The notes under the pieces were generated by a model, which saw only the letters and a list, made by a program, of their open reading frames with translations, ran no database searches and was not told the DNA's origin. A stretch of DNA of 7,285 bases from Geodermatophilaceae bacterium (GTDB taxonomy: Bacteria; Actinomycetota; Actinomycetes; Mycobacteriales; Geodermatophilaceae), in contig JACCQS010000274.1 in the NCBI GenBank assembly GCA_013814015.1, forward strand, positions 1 through 7,285, given 5' to 3'. The position numbers were made by a program, and so were the translations under genes. Within the stretch, counting starts at the first letter, position 1, and every line of letters begins with the position of its first letter. Below, in pieces: positions 5,598 to 7,285 of this stretch.

Positions 5598-7285
5598 TCA
5601 TCGCTGCCGGTTGGCGATCATCGCGCGATAAGCCACCCGCCGGAGCCCCTCCGGGATCAGCCGGTATCCGCCCCGTACGACGAGATTGCGCCCGTACTGC
5701 AGTGGCGTCGTGAAGCCTAGTCGGCGCAACCGCCGCTGCAGCGACAATTCCGAGCGCAGCAGTTTCAGTCCACCGCGCCGAGCGTAGGCACCGGCCCCCA
5801 CCCGGTAGTTGACCAGCGGCTGGGCCAGATTCGCCGGTCGGGCACCGGCAGCGATCATCCGGGCAAAGAGCAGGTAGTCCTCCATCAGCGGCAGATCCTG
5901 GTAGCCGCCGGCAGCTTGCACCGCCCTGCGCCGATAGACCACCGTCGGATGATTGAACGGATCGTGGAAGCGTGCGGATCGAGCGATCTGTCCTGGGTCG
6001 GTGGGCGGCGTCCGGGTGCCCAGCAGGTCGGCCGGATCCGCGGGGTCGTGGACGAACTCGCGCAGCCCGGTACCCACGATGTCCGCTCCGGCTTCGAGCA
6101 GCGGCAACTGCTCGGCGAACCGGGTCGGTTCACTCACGTCGTCGGCGTCCATCCGAGCCACTACGTCGTACGAGCAGCGCGCCAGTCCAGCCACCAACGC
6201 GGGCCCGAGACCGAGATTGTCGGGGAGGGTGACGTGCACGACCGGAACCGGCGAGGTGGCGATCAGGGCGTTCAGGCAGTCCGACAACTCGGTTGGGATC
6301 GGGCCGTCCTGGACGACGACCACCTCGTCGGGGCGCCGGGTCTGGTTGTTGACCGTGCTGGTGAAGGCGTGCGCGAAGAACTCAGGCCGATCACCGGCAT
6401 AGATGGCGATCAGCAGGGAGAACGGTTCCTTCGCCCCACCTTCGCCGCTGGCATCAACGGGTGTCGATGGCCGCAGTGGCAGGACGTCGGCCAGTAGCTG
6501 TCCGGACGACCGTGGGCCGGCCCGCAGACCGGCTGCCAGACCGCGTCGAGCCGCCCGCAGCAACAGCGGCCGGTCGGTCGAGCGGGCCACGGTGCGAATC
6601 CAGCGTCGCAGCGTCGAGCCCCCGTAGAGGACCCGTTCGGCCGGATTGAGCCCGGTACCGCGGGTGAACATCCAGATCTTGTTGCGCACCTCGAAGAAGA
6701 ACCGGTCGCCGGGGTCTGCGTCGGTGTTGCCGAAGGTCTTGGTGTGGTGCTTCACGACGCTGCCCGGGCACAGCAGTCCGCGCCGCCCGCGAAGCAGTCG
6801 AGTGGTGAACTCGAAGTCGTCGTTCCAGAGGAAGTAGTCGACCTCAGGAAGGCCGCGCTCGCGCAGCACCTCGGCCGAGCACAGGATCGAGACGAACGAT
6901 GCCGACCGGATCGGTGTGCCGCCGACGGCTTGGGCGGCGAGCTGTTCGGCTCGACGAGCGCCGGGCTTTGCACGCGGGGTGTTCATCGGGTGGTCTCGCC
7001 CGTCGGTCCAGACGACCCGGCTGGCCACGATCGACAGTCCCCGCGCCGAGTAGACCCGGCGCGTGGCCAGGAGAGCCTGCAACGCTGTCGGCTCGGGAAT
7101 GGTGTCGTCATCCATCAGCCAGACGGACCCGGGATCGCGCTCCAGCGCGCGCACGATTCCCGCGGCGAATCCGCCGGCCCCCCCGAGGTTCCTCGCCAGT
7201 GTGACAACGTCCACTCGACCGGCGAACTGCTCGGCGAGTACAGCGGCCGTCTCGTCAGTCGATGCGTTGTCGACGACCACGACGA
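5598..7285 (-). CDS. Bifunctional family 2 glycosyltransferase, two fused GT2 modules (5' end beyond window)
   Basis: The frame is open through the right edge; the residues before VVVDNASTDE continue the first GT2 beta-strand, so the true start lies outside. Counting from the GTG at 7280 (residue 1), module 1 spans about 1-265. It has VVDNASTDE, RNLGGAGGFAAG, the metal-binding WLMDDDTIP (57-59), a likely catalytic-base WNDDFEF (152-157), and KHHTKTF (178-184). It resembles galactofuranosyl/rhamnosyl transferases of the GlfT type. A Pro/Ser/Gly-rich linker follows (about 270-285). Module 2 begins FSLLIAIYAGDRP and has VVVVQDGP, NLGLGPALVAGL, RMDADDVSEPTRF (DxD 378-380), LMEDYLLFARM (467-468) and an Arg-rich C-terminus, resembling AmsE/EpsE-like transferases. 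Both modules look complete and no membrane segment is evident. Likely it adds two sugars to a lipid-linked surface polysaccharide; donor and acceptor cannot be read from sequence. It ends about 100 bases before yceD. Confidence 0.9.
   Translation of the reverse strand, partial: VVVVDNASTDETAAVLAEQFAGRVDVVTLARNLGGAGGFAAGIVRALERDPGSVWLMDDDTIPEPTALQALLATRRVYSARGLSIVASRVVWTDGRDHPMNTPRAKPGARRAEQLAAQAVGGTPIRSASFVSILCSAEVLRERGLPEVDYFLWNDDFEFTTRLLRGRRGLLCPGSVVKHHTKTFGNTDADPGDRFFFEVRNKIWMFTRGTGLNPAERVLYGGSTLRRWIRTVARSTDRPLLLRAARRGLAAGLRAGPRSSGQLLADVLPLRPSTPVDASGEGGAKEPFSLLIAIYAGDRPEFFAHAFTSTVNNQTRRPDEVVVVQDGPIPTELSDCLNALIATSPVPVVHVTLPDNLGLGPALVAGLARCSYDVVARMDADDVSEPTRFAEQLPLLEAGADIVGTGLREFVHDPADPADLLGTRTPPTDPGQIARSARFHDPFNHPTVVYRRRAVQAAGGYQDLPLMEDYLLFARMIAAGARPANLAQPLVNYRVGAGAYARRGGLKLLRSELSLQRRLRRLGFTTPLQYGRNLVVRGGYRLIPEGLRRVAYRAMIANRQR

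Noticed and set aside
5916..6497. Plus-strand frame of 193 codons opposite the second glycosyltransferase module
   Set aside because: It is antisense to strongly conserved GT2 motifs and has no features of its own.

Overview
The window is high-GC bacterial chromosome with the gene order of an actinobacterial housekeeping cluster. All credible genes lie on the minus strand, so transcription runs from position 7285 towards position 1. In that order they are: a large two-module family 2 glycosyltransferase (5' end outside the window), a YceD/DUF177 protein, rpmF (ribosomal protein L32), rnc (RNase III), mutM/fpg (formamidopyrimidine-DNA glycosylase), an unrecognised 65-residue leucine-zipper protein, and smc (3' end outside the window). 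The actinobacterial assignment rests on the yceD-rpmF-rnc-mutM-smc order, the YceD sequence style (RSPFVVDIRELGRRPGS near the N-terminus and a C-terminal Cys-rich block), frequent GTG starts and strong GC bias. No genus can be named from this alone.

Positions 5598-7285 hold one reading frame that joins two complete GT-A/GT2 modules. The first resembles GlfT/rhamnosyltransferase-type enzymes and the second resembles AmsE/EpsE-type enzymes, so a cell-surface polysaccharide role is likely. About 100 bases follow, containing a possible promoter and a possible short leader ORF.

Positions 3050-5494 are a compact block of yceD, rpmF, rnc and mutM, with gaps of 3, 28 and 11 bases and therefore probably one operon. 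YceD and L32 belong to large-subunit ribosome production and RNase III to rRNA processing. MutM, which repairs oxidised guanine, appears to be carried along in the operon.

Positions 2910-3049 are non-coding and carry two adjacent near-perfect palindromes, a -10-like hexamer and a leader hairpin, which suggests a separately regulated promoter for the small zipper gene. That gene has a strong Shine-Dalgarno sequence and lies 148 bases upstream of smc. Smc is intact as far as it can be read: ATPase head N-half, coiled coil, hinge and the start of the returning coiled coil, with no frameshift where I translated it by hand.

I see no mobile elements, CRISPR arrays, tRNA or rRNA genes. Most of the window is conserved housekeeping sequence. 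The least explained parts are the small zipper gene with its palindromic upstream region, and the fused glycosyltransferase.
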